Origin: Christensenellaceae bacterium | GTDB taxonomy: Bacteria > Bacillota > Clostridia > Christensenellales > UBA1750 | DNA: 57,085 nt | Direction of reading: 5' to 3' | Assembly: GCA_031280685.1 (NCBI GenBank) | Contig: JAITGM010000039.1 | Span: 1-57,085 of the forward strand | Shown here: one piece after another, positions 1 through 7,550 of the stretch | How the letters are laid out: each line of letters begins with the position of its first letter | How positions within the stretch are numbered: position 1 is the stretch's first letter | Notes under the pieces: model-generated | Told to the model about the DNA's origin: nothing | Seen by the model: the letters and a program-made list of their open reading frames with translations, nothing else | Database searches by the model: none | Translations under genes and position numbers: made by a program

Positions 1-1
1 T

Positions 2-133
2 CAGCTTCAGCATAACCTCGTCCACCGTGTCGGTGTACCGCCCCTCGCTGTGCAATTCGGTTTTGAGGGCGTTTAGGCTATGTAGCAGACACCGCCGTTC
101 GGCTTCGGTAAAATAGTGTTTCGTCTTTTTCAT
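2..133 (-). CDS. Small mobile-element protein, C-terminus outside window
   Basis: An open reading frame starts at ATG 133 with a strong AGGAGG-type site just upstream and is still open at the left edge, giving at least 44 residues (begins MKKTKHYFTEAERR). It is basic at the N-terminus, then helical and charged. I recall very similar short proteins of unknown function in clostridial and streptococcal conjugative elements, where they sit among regulatory or relaxase-proximal genes; that is family memory, not a search result. No catalytic motif is visible. It fits the view that the first kilobase belongs to a mobile element. Confidence 0.6.
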   Translation of the reverse strand, partial: MKKTKHYFTEAERRCLLHSLNALKTELHSEGRYTDTVDEVMLKL

Positions 134-270
134 TGGGCGATACCTCCTTATCTGCCTCCATTATATATGGAGCGGGGTGAGAAGGACAAATGTGCAAATG
201 AGGGATAAAACGCAAAAGAGCCGCCCGTTCTTTTACGGATATAGAACAAGGCGGCTCTTATATGCTGCGA

Positions 271-594
271 TTATTCGCCGTAGAGAATATCGGTCAAGTC
301 GGCGATAAACTCCTTAACAAACATCTCACGCTTCGATTCGTTTTCTTCAAGCTGCGCTATCGTTTCGGAATACTGAATATTTGCGATGTCCAACATCGCT
401 CGGATAAGTTGCACGGCTTCTATGGTGCGACCTTCTTCGCCTAATGCATTAATCGCGTGATAAATGCCCTGCAAGGAATCGTCCTCGGCGCAAAGTTCAA
501 ACAATGCGTCCACAAGAGGGGCGGCGTATGCGCCGGAAACGATGTTGATTGCTTCCGCAATCAGTGTGGTTTGAGTTGACTGTGTGTTTGCCAT
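271..594 (-). CDS. Hypothetical acidic helical protein of the integrated element
   Basis: 107 residues starting MANTQSTQTT. The ATG at 594 is preceded by GGAGGT at a good distance; a start five codons earlier would fall on the ribosome-binding site and is rejected. The protein is acidic and almost entirely helical, rich in Ala, Glu and Ile, with no signal peptide or membrane segment. I do not recognise a family. It is separated by 137 bp from the preceding small gene on the same strand and has lower GC than chromosomal neighbours, consistent with belonging to the integrated element. A cytoplasmic accessory role is the most that can be said. Confidence 0.6.
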   Translation of the reverse strand: MANTQSTQTTLIAEAINIVSGAYAAPLVDALFELCAEDDSLQGIYHAINALGEEGRTIEAVQLIRAMLDIANIQYSETIAQLEENESKREMFVKEFIADLTDILYGE

Positions 595-751
595 TTTACA
601 TACCTCCATATTTGAATTTGTTATATGTCTTTATTTCGCCCCGCACGACTTCATATCTATTTACACGGTTTCACAACAATTTCACAACAAAAAATCTTTT
701 GCGGCGGTTTTGCGGAAGTGGCAGAAATAGAATTGAAAAAATGTTAATGAA

Positions 752-789
752 AAAAAATGTTATATGGGCGGGTGTCCATAACATTTTTT
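752..789. terminator. A/T-flanked hairpin
   Basis: A 12-bp perfect stem (752-763 pairs with 778-789) has an A-run on one side and a T-run on the other, so it can act as an intrinsic terminator in either direction. It lies between the tRNA-Ser gene and the 271-594 gene. Confidence 0.6.
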
Positions 790-822
790 GCTCGTTTGGA
801 TTCAAGTTACCTAACAAAGAAG

Positions 823-853
823 AAAGCCAGAACCTCTTGCGGTTACTGGCTTT
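823..853 (-). terminator. Terminator of tRNA-Ser
   Basis: The stem formed by 823-830 and 846-853, extended by an inner 831-834/841-844 pairing, lies 3 nt beyond the CCA end of the tRNA-Ser gene on the minus strand and is followed by a pyrimidine-rich tail, as expected for an intrinsic terminator. Confidence 0.6.
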
Positions 854-855
854 CG

Positions 856-944
856 TGGCGGAGAAGGTGGGATTCGAACCCACGTGCCCTTGCGGACAAC
901 CTGATTTCGAGTCAGGCTCGTTATGACCACTTCGATACTTCTCC
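856..944 (-). tRNA. tRNA-Ser (anticodon CGA)
   Basis: Reads on the minus strand as a class II tRNA: 7-bp acceptor stem (944-938 with 866-860), D arm, anticodon stem CCTGA/TCAGG around loop CTCGAAA with anticodon CGA, a long variable arm, T arm with GTTCGAATC, and a genomically encoded CCA at 858-856. It decodes UCG codons. It is intact and lies exactly at the end of the AT-rich element, directly downstream of a truncated second tRNA-Ser copy. Its own acceptor and anticodon-stem sequence differs slightly from the fragment, so the two are not simple copies of each other. Confidence 0.95.
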
Positions 945-990
945 CTATTCAATTTTGCCATGCAGAGTGCGATTTCGAATCATATTAATA

Positions 991-1033
991 TGATTTCGAG
1001 TCAGCCCCGTTATGACCACTTCGATACCTCTCC
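991..1033 (-). pseudogene. Broken tRNA-Ser(CGA), 5' half only
   Basis: On the minus strand 1033-991 reads GGAGAGG acceptor strand, D arm and the anticodon stem-loop with CGA, matching the intact tRNA-Ser at 856-944 at most positions, then stops just after the 3' anticodon stem. In place of the remaining tRNA there is an 18-bp perfect AT-rich palindrome (978-995, overlapping the break). There is no partner 3' half nearby. This is the footprint of integration or deletion within the anticodon arm. The consensus promoter upstream (1057-1085) remains attached, suggesting this was the original chromosomal tRNA-Ser. Confidence 0.8.
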
Positions 1034-1056
1034 GCGATTTGTAAGGAAGCAGGAGC

Positions 1057-1085
1057 AGTATAGCATACCCGGCGCGAGGTGGCAA
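1057..1085 (-). promoter_or_regulatory. Consensus promoter of the disrupted tRNA-Ser
   Basis: On the minus strand TTGCCA (1085-1080), 17-bp spacer, TATACT (1062-1057) preceded by TG (extended -10). It points into the broken tRNA fragment 24 bp downstream and onward to the intact tRNA-Ser, so it may drive a joint transcript. Confidence 0.7.
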
Positions 1086-1186
1086 GCAAAAAGACCCTTC
1101 GCCCTCGCGGAGATGCGGGCCACCCCTTCCTTCCGCTTTTGAACTATGCTATACTGGCCGCGGTTCGATGAAGAGGGGGGTGCGCC

Positions 1187-1747
1187 ATGCCAGGCTACAT
1201 CGCGCTGCTTCGCGGCGTGAACGTGGGCGGCAAGAATAAGCTGCCCATGCCCGAGCTTCGTCTCGGCTTCGAAGCCTGCGGGTTCAGTGCGGTTCGAAGC
1301 TATATCGCCAGCGGAAATCTTCTCTTTTGCAGCGAAAACGAAGATCAGGCCGCGCTGCAGGGCCTGTGCGAGGGCATGATTAAAGAGCGCTTCGGCTTCC
1401 CCGTTTCGGTCTGCCTCCTGCGAGCCGAGGAACTTTGCGCGGCCATCGGGCGGGCGCCAGGCTGGTGGGGGCGCGACCCCGAATCCAAGCACGATGCGCT
1501 TTTCCTCTTGCCGCCGTTGACCGGGGCGCAGCTCTTGGATGCCTTGGGCGAAATGCGGCCCGAAACCGAAAGGCTTTGCATACTTGGAAGGGTCGCCCTC
1601 TGGTCGGCGCCGCTGAAGAGCTATTCGCGGGCCAAGCTGCCAAAAATCGTGGCGAACAAGGCACTTTACCGGCTCGTCACGGTGCGGAACCGCAACACCG
1701 CCCTAAAGCTGGCGGCTCTGGCCACAGAGGGCAAGGAAGGGGGCTGA
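1187..1747 (+). CDS. DUF1697 family protein
   Basis: 186 residues with the characteristic DUF1697 opening (IALLRGVNVGGKNKLPM) and the following 'YIASGNLLF' block, matching full family length. Members are cytoplasmic proteins of unknown biochemical function. ATG 1187 follows a purine-rich site (GAGGGGGG). An extended -10 (TGCTATACT, 1147-1155) lies about 32 bp upstream. The downstream flavoprotein begins 5 bp after the stop, so the two are probably co-transcribed, although no functional link is known. Confidence 0.85.
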   Translation: MPGYIALLRGVNVGGKNKLPMPELRLGFEACGFSAVRSYIASGNLLFCSENEDQAALQGLCEGMIKERFGFPVSVCLLRAEELCAAIGRAPGWWGRDPESKHDALFLLPPLTGAQLLDALGEMRPETERLCILGRVALWSAPLKSYSRAKLPKIVANKALYRLVTVRNRNTALKLAALATEGKEGG

Positions 1748-1752
1748 CCGCC

Positions 1753-2841
1753 TTGGTTGACGTGGCCATCGTTGGGCTTGGGCCGGCCGGATCCATGCTG
1801 GCCAAGCTGCTAAGGCCCGGCCTGTCCGTCGTCGCGCTCGATAAAAAGGGCTTGGACGATGAAAAAACCGGCTTCCGCAAGCCCTGCGGCGGCCTGCTTG
1901 CGCCGGACGCGCAAAAGGCGCTCTCGCGCCTGAATTTAACGCTGCCCAAGTCCGTCCTGGTCGATCCGCAGATCTTCGCCGTCAAAACCATTGACCTGCA
2001 GACGGGGCTTTTACGCTATTATCAGCGCTTTTATATCAATTTAGACCGCCATCAGTTCGATCTTTGGCTCGAATCGCTGATCCCCCAGGCCGTGCGGGTT
2101 GAACGGAACGCGCTCTGCACCAGGATTAGCCGCGTAGAAGGCGGCTATGAGCTTCTTTATCGCCAAAACGGCGCGGAACGGCGCCTTTTGGCCAAGGTCG
2201 TCGTGGGGGCGGACGGGGCTTGCTCGCTGGTGCGCAAAAGCCTCTTCCCTGCGCGGCGGATCCGCCAATACCTGGCAATCCAGCAGCACTTTTGCGAAGA
2301 GCATCCCACGCCCTTCTATTCCTGCGTCTTCGATGGGCGCATCACCGACTCCTACTCCTGGAGCATCTCGAAGGATGGCAACTTCATCCTGGGCGGCGCC
2401 TTCCCGATGGATGGCGCTAGGCAGCGCTTTGAAGAGCTGAAAAAGGGCCTTGCCAGCCGAGGCTTCCTCTTTGGGGAACCGCTGAAAACCGAAGCCTGCC
2501 TGGTTTCAGTGCCGCGCGGCTTGGGCGGCCTATGCCTGGGCTCTGCGGATGCCTTCCTGCTGGGGGAAGCCGCTGGCTTCGTGAGCCCTTCTTCGCTGGA
2601 GGGGATCAGCTATGCCCTGAGCAGCGCCATCGCCCTGGCCGATTCGCTCAACAAAGGGGCGGCAAAGGGCATAAAAAAAGCCTCGCGCCTATACGCAAGG
2701 AAGTGCCTGCCGATTCAAATCAAGCTCTTGCTCAAGGGCTTAAAAGCCCTTGGAACGCGCTCGCGGTTCTTGCGGGGGCTCGCCATGCGCAGCGGCCTGA
2801 AGAGCATTCGCCTGCTTGAGCCGGAAGACGAGAGGGCTTGA
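1753..2841 (+). CDS. Geranylgeranyl-reductase-like FAD-dependent oxidoreductase
   Basis: Predicted 362 residues from TTG 1753; GTG 1762 is an alternative. The N-terminus has a Rossmann FAD motif (VDVAIVGLGPAGSML), then the 'RKPCGGLLAPDAQKAL' segment and a later 'GADGACSLVRK' GD-type motif and 'LGEAAGFVSPSSLEGI' C-terminal flavin-binding block, all typical of the geranylgeranyl reductase/halogenase-like group. Such enzymes reduce isoprenoid double bonds or act on related hydrophobic substrates; the substrate here cannot be told. The open frame extends upstream inside the DUF1697 gene, but homology begins only at VDVAIV and a purine-rich site precedes the TTG, so the short form is chosen. Confidence 0.75.
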   Translation: MVDVAIVGLGPAGSMLAKLLRPGLSVVALDKKGLDDEKTGFRKPCGGLLAPDAQKALSRLNLTLPKSVLVDPQIFAVKTIDLQTGLLRYYQRFYINLDRHQFDLWLESLIPQAVRVERNALCTRISRVEGGYELLYRQNGAERRLLAKVVVGADGACSLVRKSLFPARRIRQYLAIQQHFCEEHPTPFYSCVFDGRITDSYSWSISKDGNFILGGAFPMDGARQRFEELKKGLASRGFLFGEPLKTEACLVSVPRGLGGLCLGSADAFLLGEAAGFVSPSSLEGISYALSSAIALADSLNKGAAKGIKKASRLYARKCLPIQIKLLLKGLKALGTRSRFLRGLAMRSGLKSIRLLEPEDERA

Positions 2842-2953
2842 GCTGCGCTCGCCGGGCCGAGCGCTTAAACATAAAGGGGGAGCGCGAAAAACCCGCCACC
2901 CCTTTGTGAACGATGCGATACCTGCGCGCTTTTTTAGCTCTAACGCGCGCCCC

Positions 2954-3235
2954 TTAGGCCCTTGCCTTCCGCCCTTTTTCTAGAAGGGCTATGCGCGCCT
3001 TGAGCTCCTCGTTTTCTTTGCGCAAGCGCTGCAGTTCATTGTCTTGCTGGCGGCGATTGCCGCAGCCCACGAAGGAATCTTCGCCAAAGCTGCGGTACTG
3101 TTTGCACCAGCTATAGATCGTCTGCTGGGGAATGCTGTATTCCTCTGCCAGAGCACGCACCGATTTTTTTTCGTTCTCGTGCAATGAAACGACCTTGAAC
3201 TTAAAATCCCGATGCTGACTTCCGTGCGTTCCCAT
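2954..3235 (-). CDS. Orphan IS3-family OrfA-like helix-turn-helix protein
   Basis: 93 residues: an N-terminal helix-turn-helix of the transposase_8/IS3 OrfA type (FKFKVVSLHENEKKSVRALAEEYSIPQQTIYSWCKQY) followed by a C-terminal leucine-zipper-like coiled coil (ELQRLRKENEELKARIALLEK). In IS3 elements OrfA pairs with an overlapping OrfB carrying the DDE integrase core; no OrfB is present on either side, and no clear terminal inverted repeats were seen. GGAGG lies 7 nt before ATG 3235. It may be an IS remnant or a domesticated DNA-binding regulator; an upstream palindrome and promoter favour regulated expression. Confidence 0.75.
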   Translation of the reverse strand: MGTHGSQHRDFKFKVVSLHENEKKSVRALAEEYSIPQQTIYSWCKQYRSFGEDSFVGCGNRRQQDNELQRLRKENEELKARIALLEKGRKARA

Positions 3236-3599
3236 TAGTCTTTTCCTCCCCTATCGAGCCTGGAATTGTTATGGGTTTGCCGCCTTACGCCGGCTGCGGC
3301 GTAATCCCACTTTCCTCCCTAATTTAAACCATAAATCGCCCGGATAGTCAATGGTTTTTTATGGACTTTTAACGGTTCCATGACCGATTTTTTATAAAAC
3401 CGCACGCGCTTGCCGCAATTTGACGAATTGGAAACAACTCTGTAATGCAATTGCTTTTTAATAACACAGGATCATGTCGTTCCCAGCGCAAGAAAAGATG
3501 CCTTTCTTTCCTTTTTTCATGGGTTTCGGCCCATTCCGCCATGAAAAAAGCGCCCCAAAAGAGGGGCGCTTTTGCAAAGCGGATCGAGGGGGCCTTAGC
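3236..3599. promoter_or_regulatory. AT-rich leader with palindrome and promoter
   Basis: No gene is seen here. On the minus strand TTGCGG (3418-3413), 16-bp spacer and TATAAA (3396-3391) form a good promoter aimed at the OrfA-like gene, leaving a leader of about 150 nt. Within that leader, 3285-3304 is an inverted repeat (TTACGCCG/CGGCGTAA, 4-nt loop), a possible operator. The terminator of the 3600-4118 gene is also in this interval. Confidence 0.5.
3546..3573. terminator. Bidirectional terminator
   Basis: An 11-bp GC-rich stem (3546-3556 with 3563-3573) flanked by A- and T-runs, placed just beyond the stop codon of the minus-strand lipoprotein gene at 3600. Confidence 0.8.
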
Positions 3600-4118
3600 C
3601 TAGTTGGCGGCGCCAACCGCTGCGTCGAGCTGGGCGGCAAAGGCTTCCTTCGTGATCGGCGCGGCGGAAAGGGCAACCAGGTAAGCATCGCCGGCCTGCA
3701 AAACGACCTTGGTATCGCTGCTCTCGGCCACGCTGAAGCCCGAGGCCTCGTAACCGGTCGCAAGCTGATCAAGGCCGGAGCCCGTGGGGCCCGAGATTTC
3801 CATGGAGATGGCGTCGATCTTGTCGCTAGAGAAGTGGTAGATGCTCTTGATCTTGGCCTCTGCGCCGGTCGCGGTAGAGACGGTAATGGTTTGCGTCACG
3901 TTGTCGCCCTCAATAACCGCCTTGGCGCCGCTCACATCGGCGGTTTCGCCCTCGGCGGGGGTTTCGCCCTCGGCGGGGGTTTCTGCATCCGTGCCTTCCG
4001 TGGCGGCAGCCTCAGTGGACGTGGGGGCTTCCGAGGCAGTGGTCGCGGGGGCGGCGGCGCAGGCCATCAGGCTCAGCCCGAGGCACAGCGCAAGGAACAA
4101 AACAAGCAACTTTTTCAT
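3600..4118 (-). CDS. Small secreted lipoprotein, function unknown
   Basis: 172 residues. Residues 1-20 are a lipoprotein signal peptide ending in the lipobox LMAC, then a low-complexity Thr/Ala/Glu-rich linker including a duplicated PAEGET unit, then a compact roughly 110-residue domain containing 'TQTITVSTATGAEAKIKSIYHFSS'. ATG 4118 has AGGAGG upstream; the longer open frame has no ribosome site. The globular part resembles small clostridial lipoproteins of unknown function annotated by similarity only. It stands alone between two terminators, so context gives no further clue; membrane-anchored outside the cell is the safe statement. Confidence 0.75.
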   Translation of the reverse strand: MKKLLVLFLALCLGLSLMACAAAPATTASEAPTSTEAAATEGTDAETPAEGETPAEGETADVSGAKAVIEGDNVTQTITVSTATGAEAKIKSIYHFSSDKIDAISMEISGPTGSGLDQLATGYEASGFSVAESSDTKVVLQAGDAYLVALSAAPITKEAFAAQLDAAVGAAN

Positions 4119-4433
4119 CGTTAAAGATCCTCCTGCAACATTTTGCCGCGAGGGCGAACGGTCTTCGTTGCTCCCTCGCGGGGCTTTACCAGAATACCGT
4201 ACCATCGGGCGGAAAGCAAGAGCGGAGCGCGCCCCACGCATGTAAAATTCCTTCTTGTTCCGCTTCATTTTCGTTAACTCTATCCTGCCGTGCGCCCGGA
4301 TTTTTCCCATCTTCGTCCCTTTTAAAGAAAGGAATACGTAAAGGCCACGTAAACCCGGAAACGGAAACCCGCGCGGCCGAATTCCAGTCGCGCGGGTTGT
4401 GAAACACTGTTTTTGAGCCGCTTTTCTTTCTTT
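4119..4433. other. Intergenic region with terminator
   Basis: No coding signal. The stem 4366-4375/4389-4398 (10 bp, GC-rich) lies downstream of the minus-strand binding-protein gene ending at 4434 and is the likely terminator of the sugar-transport operon. The rest presumably holds the promoter of the small lipoprotein; I see no clear consensus match. Confidence 0.6.
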
Positions 4434-6410
4434 TTAGTCCAGGCGGGTGCGGTATGCGGCGCGGGCATTGTAGAAGGCGAAGTAAGCCTCCTTCAGCTCC
4501 ACTTCCTTAGCCACGATCTCGGGGGCCTTGTACATATCCGCATAGGCCTGGTAGTTCGCCTCGAAGTCCTTCGGGCTGCCGGAGATCGCGCCGATCAGCA
4601 GCAGGTTCCGGTCGTCCTCATAGGGGCGGTTGACCTCGTTCCATTCGCCGGTCACAACCTGCCACTTGGCGCGCAGCGCCGCGACATCGCTCGGGAAGGC
4701 CTGCTCGAGCACGAAGAAGTGACGCTGATCCTCGGGCAGCTCGTTGCGGTAGTATTTGCGCACCGCATATTGGCTGTAGACCACGGCGTCGGCGGTTTCG
4801 GCCGCGAGCGGGTAGACATAGCGCGGGGAATTGACGAAGTCGCCGTTGGACACGTTCATGCCGTGCACCTCGTGGTTCCAGAAGGTGATATCCTGGCGAA
4901 CTTCAAGGCCTCTCATGCCGTAGTAGATGCCATCCTGGCCGCTTGCGTTCTGGATGCCCTTGACCATGTAGGTTTCAAGGTCCTTATACTCGGGCTTGAA
5001 GCGGCGATCCGCGCCATCGCCCGTGTACATATCCGGGATGCCCCAAGAGCGCAGCTCCATGGCCTCCTCAGAGTAGTTCCAATCGACCCAGTGGAGCAGC
5101 TTGGGCATTTCTTCGTCGGTCACGGTGTTGGGGTTGAAGCTCTTGCCACCATCGCCGGTCACGAGGGAGTAAACGATGGGGCGAGTATCCTGGTAGGGGG
5201 TCTTCAGGTCGATCAGCATGGCCGGGAAGACGCGCCAGCCGTAAGTGCGGCCGTCCTCAAGGGTTTTTGCCCTGGCGGCGGCGATGGGGAAGTAGTTGTT
5301 GACCACGGCGTACTCGCCGTTGACCATCTTCGCCTCGCGCTGGTCGTCCTTCTGGATGAGGAACTCCTCGCCAAGGAGCCCTTCGTCGTAGGCCGTGTTC
5401 AGGAAGCTGATATAGGCCTTGAACGAGTCGCTCTGGGTGAAGTTGATGAACTTATCCTCTTCCGCGATGGCGGGCGTGTAAACGATCTCGTTCCACCAGA
5501 TGCCGGTCGCGGTCATCAGGGAGCGATAGAGTCTCTCGGGCACGTTGGTGAGCGAGGGATGGCAGGGGATGATGTCAAACCCGCCGATCTCGTCGTGGTA
5601 TTTGAGGGCCTTGACCTTGCGCAGGTAGTCCAGCAAGCCGTCCAGCTCATAGACCGGCGCGTCGAGCACATCGGCAGGCTCCAGCTCGCCGTTCTTCTGC
5701 ACAATCAGGTTGACCAGCTCGGCCTCGGTCTTGGCTTCGGGGTAGACCATTTTCAGGATGTCGTCCCTGTAATAGAGGAAGTAGGGGTAGGCGCCCGTAA
5801 TCAGCTTGCCGTAGTTCGTGTTGCGGTTTTCTTCGCTGATGAGGGGGTTGGGCAGCGTCGGGATATAGTAGAGTAGGCCGTCTTCTTCCGCGTTGGCCAG
5901 GTACCAATCCTCGATCTTCACGCCCAGCTTGTTGAGGTACTGCGCGGTCAGGGGCATGTTCTCAACCACCATCTCAAGGGAGATGGGCTTGAGGAAGCCC
6001 GCGTTCTTCAGCATCATGCGGCGCTCCGGCACCTCGATGATGTTGTTGACCACGGCGATCACGTCCGGCAGGGTGCCGCCCGCGATCTGCATCTGCAGCC
6101 ACTGGTTGGCGTCCTGGCTCCGCGGGAAATCCACGATGTCAGGAATCACGCCGGTCTTTTCGCGCCAGATGGGGGTCAAAATGTCGTCAACCGCCGTGCG
6201 GCTGCCCGTCTGGATATGCCCAAGCACCGACACGTGGGTGAGCTCTGACGGAGCGTCCGGTTTCGCGCTTTCATCGGGCTTGCCGGTTTCCGCGGCGCCG
6301 CTGCTCTGCGTGGCCGCAGGCTGCGGGCTGGGGCTGCTGCCGCAAGCCGCGAGCGACCAAACGAGCGCCAGCGCCAGCAGCAGCGTCAAACCTTTTTTGA
6401 GCTTTTGCAT
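4434..6410 (-). CDS. Sugar ABC transporter substrate-binding lipoprotein (LipO/LplA type)
   Basis: 658 residues. The signal peptide ends in lipobox LAAC at residue 23, followed by a Ser/Pro/Ala linker and a large family 1 solute-binding fold. The greater length (over 500 residues), tryptophan-rich C-terminus and pairing with two LplB/LplC-like permeases place it with the Bacillus YtcQ/LplA group, which bind oligosaccharides or polysaccharide fragments at the cell surface. AAAGGAG precedes ATG 6410. It is the last gene of a three-gene minus-strand operon and lacks an associated ATPase, as is usual for this group, where a shared MsmK-like ATPase elsewhere energises uptake. The substrate cannot be inferred. 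Confidence 0.9.
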   Translation of the reverse strand: MQKLKKGLTLLLALALVWSLAACGSSPSPQPAATQSSGAAETGKPDESAKPDAPSELTHVSVLGHIQTGSRTAVDDILTPIWREKTGVIPDIVDFPRSQDANQWLQMQIAGGTLPDVIAVVNNIIEVPERRMMLKNAGFLKPISLEMVVENMPLTAQYLNKLGVKIEDWYLANAEEDGLLYYIPTLPNPLISEENRNTNYGKLITGAYPYFLYYRDDILKMVYPEAKTEAELVNLIVQKNGELEPADVLDAPVYELDGLLDYLRKVKALKYHDEIGGFDIIPCHPSLTNVPERLYRSLMTATGIWWNEIVYTPAIAEEDKFINFTQSDSFKAYISFLNTAYDEGLLGEEFLIQKDDQREAKMVNGEYAVVNNYFPIAAARAKTLEDGRTYGWRVFPAMLIDLKTPYQDTRPIVYSLVTGDGGKSFNPNTVTDEEMPKLLHWVDWNYSEEAMELRSWGIPDMYTGDGADRRFKPEYKDLETYMVKGIQNASGQDGIYYGMRGLEVRQDITFWNHEVHGMNVSNGDFVNSPRYVYPLAAETADAVVYSQYAVRKYYRNELPEDQRHFFVLEQAFPSDVAALRAKWQVVTGEWNEVNRPYEDDRNLLLIGAISGSPKDFEANYQAYADMYKAPEIVAKEVELKEAYFAFYNARAAYRTRLD

Positions 6411-6507
6411 ATTGGTTTCTCCTTTCTCTTATGCCAATCCGCGAAGGAATCGCCCCCGCGGAATCGGAGCGGGACTTTTTCCCCTCTCGTTTCTCTTTGC
6501 CGCCCTT

Positions 6508-7506
6508 TTAGGCCTTAACGGCGCCCACCAGCATGCCCTTGATGAAGGAACGCTGGAAGAAGGGGTAGACCATGAGAATGGGGAAGGTCACCACGACCAT
6601 GACTGTCATCTTAATGACCTCCGGCGTGGGGACGGTGTTGTTGCTCATCGCTTCCAGTGAGCGCGCTACGGCCTCTGGCGAGCTGGCCTCCATGAAGTAG
6701 GCTGCCTCCGCCGAATTGATGACCTGATAGAGCATGTACTGCAGGGTCTGCATCTTGCGGTCTGTCACATAGATGAGGTTCGTCTGCAGGTCAAGCCAGT
6801 GATTGCAAACGCTAAAGAAGCCAAAGCAGGCCAAAATCGGCGTGGAAAGCGGCAAGACGAACTGCCAGAATACCCTGCCGTAGCCGGCTCCGTCCAGCAT
6901 GGCGGATTCCTCGATGTCGATCGGGATCCCCTCGATGAAGGTGCGCATGATGACCATGTTGAAGAACTGGAAGCAACCAGGCAGGATGTAGACCAGGAAG
7001 TTGTTCATCAGCCCGAGCTTCGCGTAAACGATATAGGTCGAGATGATCGAGCCGCCGAAGAACATCGGCATGATCATAAAGAGGATGATCTGCCTGCGCG
7101 CGGGCAGCCAGTGCTTCGAAAGCGCGTAGCCCACGCACATATTGACGCCGACGGTCAAAAACGGCCCGGTGACCACGCGGGTAAGCGTGGTGCGGTAGGC
7201 GATCTGAAGTGCCTCATAACCAAAGACGTACTTATAATTTTCTAGGGTGAAAACCCTCGGCCAGAGCCACAGCGGGCCCGCCGCCGCGTCCGAGCCGGTG
7301 TTGAACGAGAGCACCAGCACATACCAGAAGGGGTAAACCATCAGCAGGCAGATGATGCCCAGCAGGATCACGTTCGCGGTGTCAAAAACCAGCTCGCCAG
7401 GCGTGCGCTTAATGTGCATTTCCGGCGATTGCGTGCCCAGGGAGGGGACTTTTCCGCCCTTTTCCTCCATTTGCCGCAGCTTTTCGTAAGAGCTTAATTC
7501 GCTCAA
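6508..7506 (-). CDS. Carbohydrate ABC transporter permease, LplC type
   Basis: 332 residues beginning with TTG 7506, behind a strong AGGAGGAGAG site. Six hydrophobic segments and the cytoplasmic EAA loop (ESAMLDGAGYGRVFWQFVLPLS) mark a binding-protein-dependent permease; the C-terminal 'PFFQRSFIKGMLVGAVKA' is typical of the MalG/LplC branch. It forms the channel with the adjacent LplB-like permease and receives substrate from the 4434-6410 lipoprotein. The gene lies 44 bp after the upstream permease, in the same operon. Confidence 0.93.
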   Translation of the reverse strand: MSELSSYEKLRQMEEKGGKVPSLGTQSPEMHIKRTPGELVFDTANVILLGIICLLMVYPFWYVLVLSFNTGSDAAAGPLWLWPRVFTLENYKYVFGYEALQIAYRTTLTRVVTGPFLTVGVNMCVGYALSKHWLPARRQIILFMIMPMFFGGSIISTYIVYAKLGLMNNFLVYILPGCFQFFNMVIMRTFIEGIPIDIEESAMLDGAGYGRVFWQFVLPLSTPILACFGFFSVCNHWLDLQTNLIYVTDRKMQTLQYMLYQVINSAEAAYFMEASSPEAVARSLEAMSNNTVPTPEVIKMTVMVVVTFPILMVYPFFQRSFIKGMLVGAVKA

Positions 7507-7550
7507 GGCTCTCTCCTCCTAATCAAATCGTTTTCCGAGACGAAACGGGC

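Larger units (their letters stand above)
1..990. mobile_element. End of an integrated element next to tRNA-Ser
   Basis: This stretch is visibly AT-richer than the rest of the window and holds two small accessory-type genes, stops at an intact tRNA-Ser gene, and is followed immediately by a broken 5' half of another tRNA-Ser. That arrangement is what tRNA-targeted integrative elements leave behind. The bulk of the element and any integrase would lie to the left, outside the window, so its type (integrative conjugative element, phage or island) is inferred from the resemblance of the first gene to small proteins common in clostridial conjugative elements. The exact boundary is uncertain; the break point of the tRNA fragment near 990 is the best candidate. 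Confidence 0.5.

Noticed and set aside
2872..2912. Possible terminator after the flavoprotein gene
   Set aside because: Only a 7-bp stem with a large loop and no T-run.
4413..5876. 487-residue open frame antisense to the binding-protein gene
   Set aside because: High GC gives long shadow frames; the minus-strand frame has a signal peptide, lipobox and clear family features, while this one has no ribosome site or recognisable domain.
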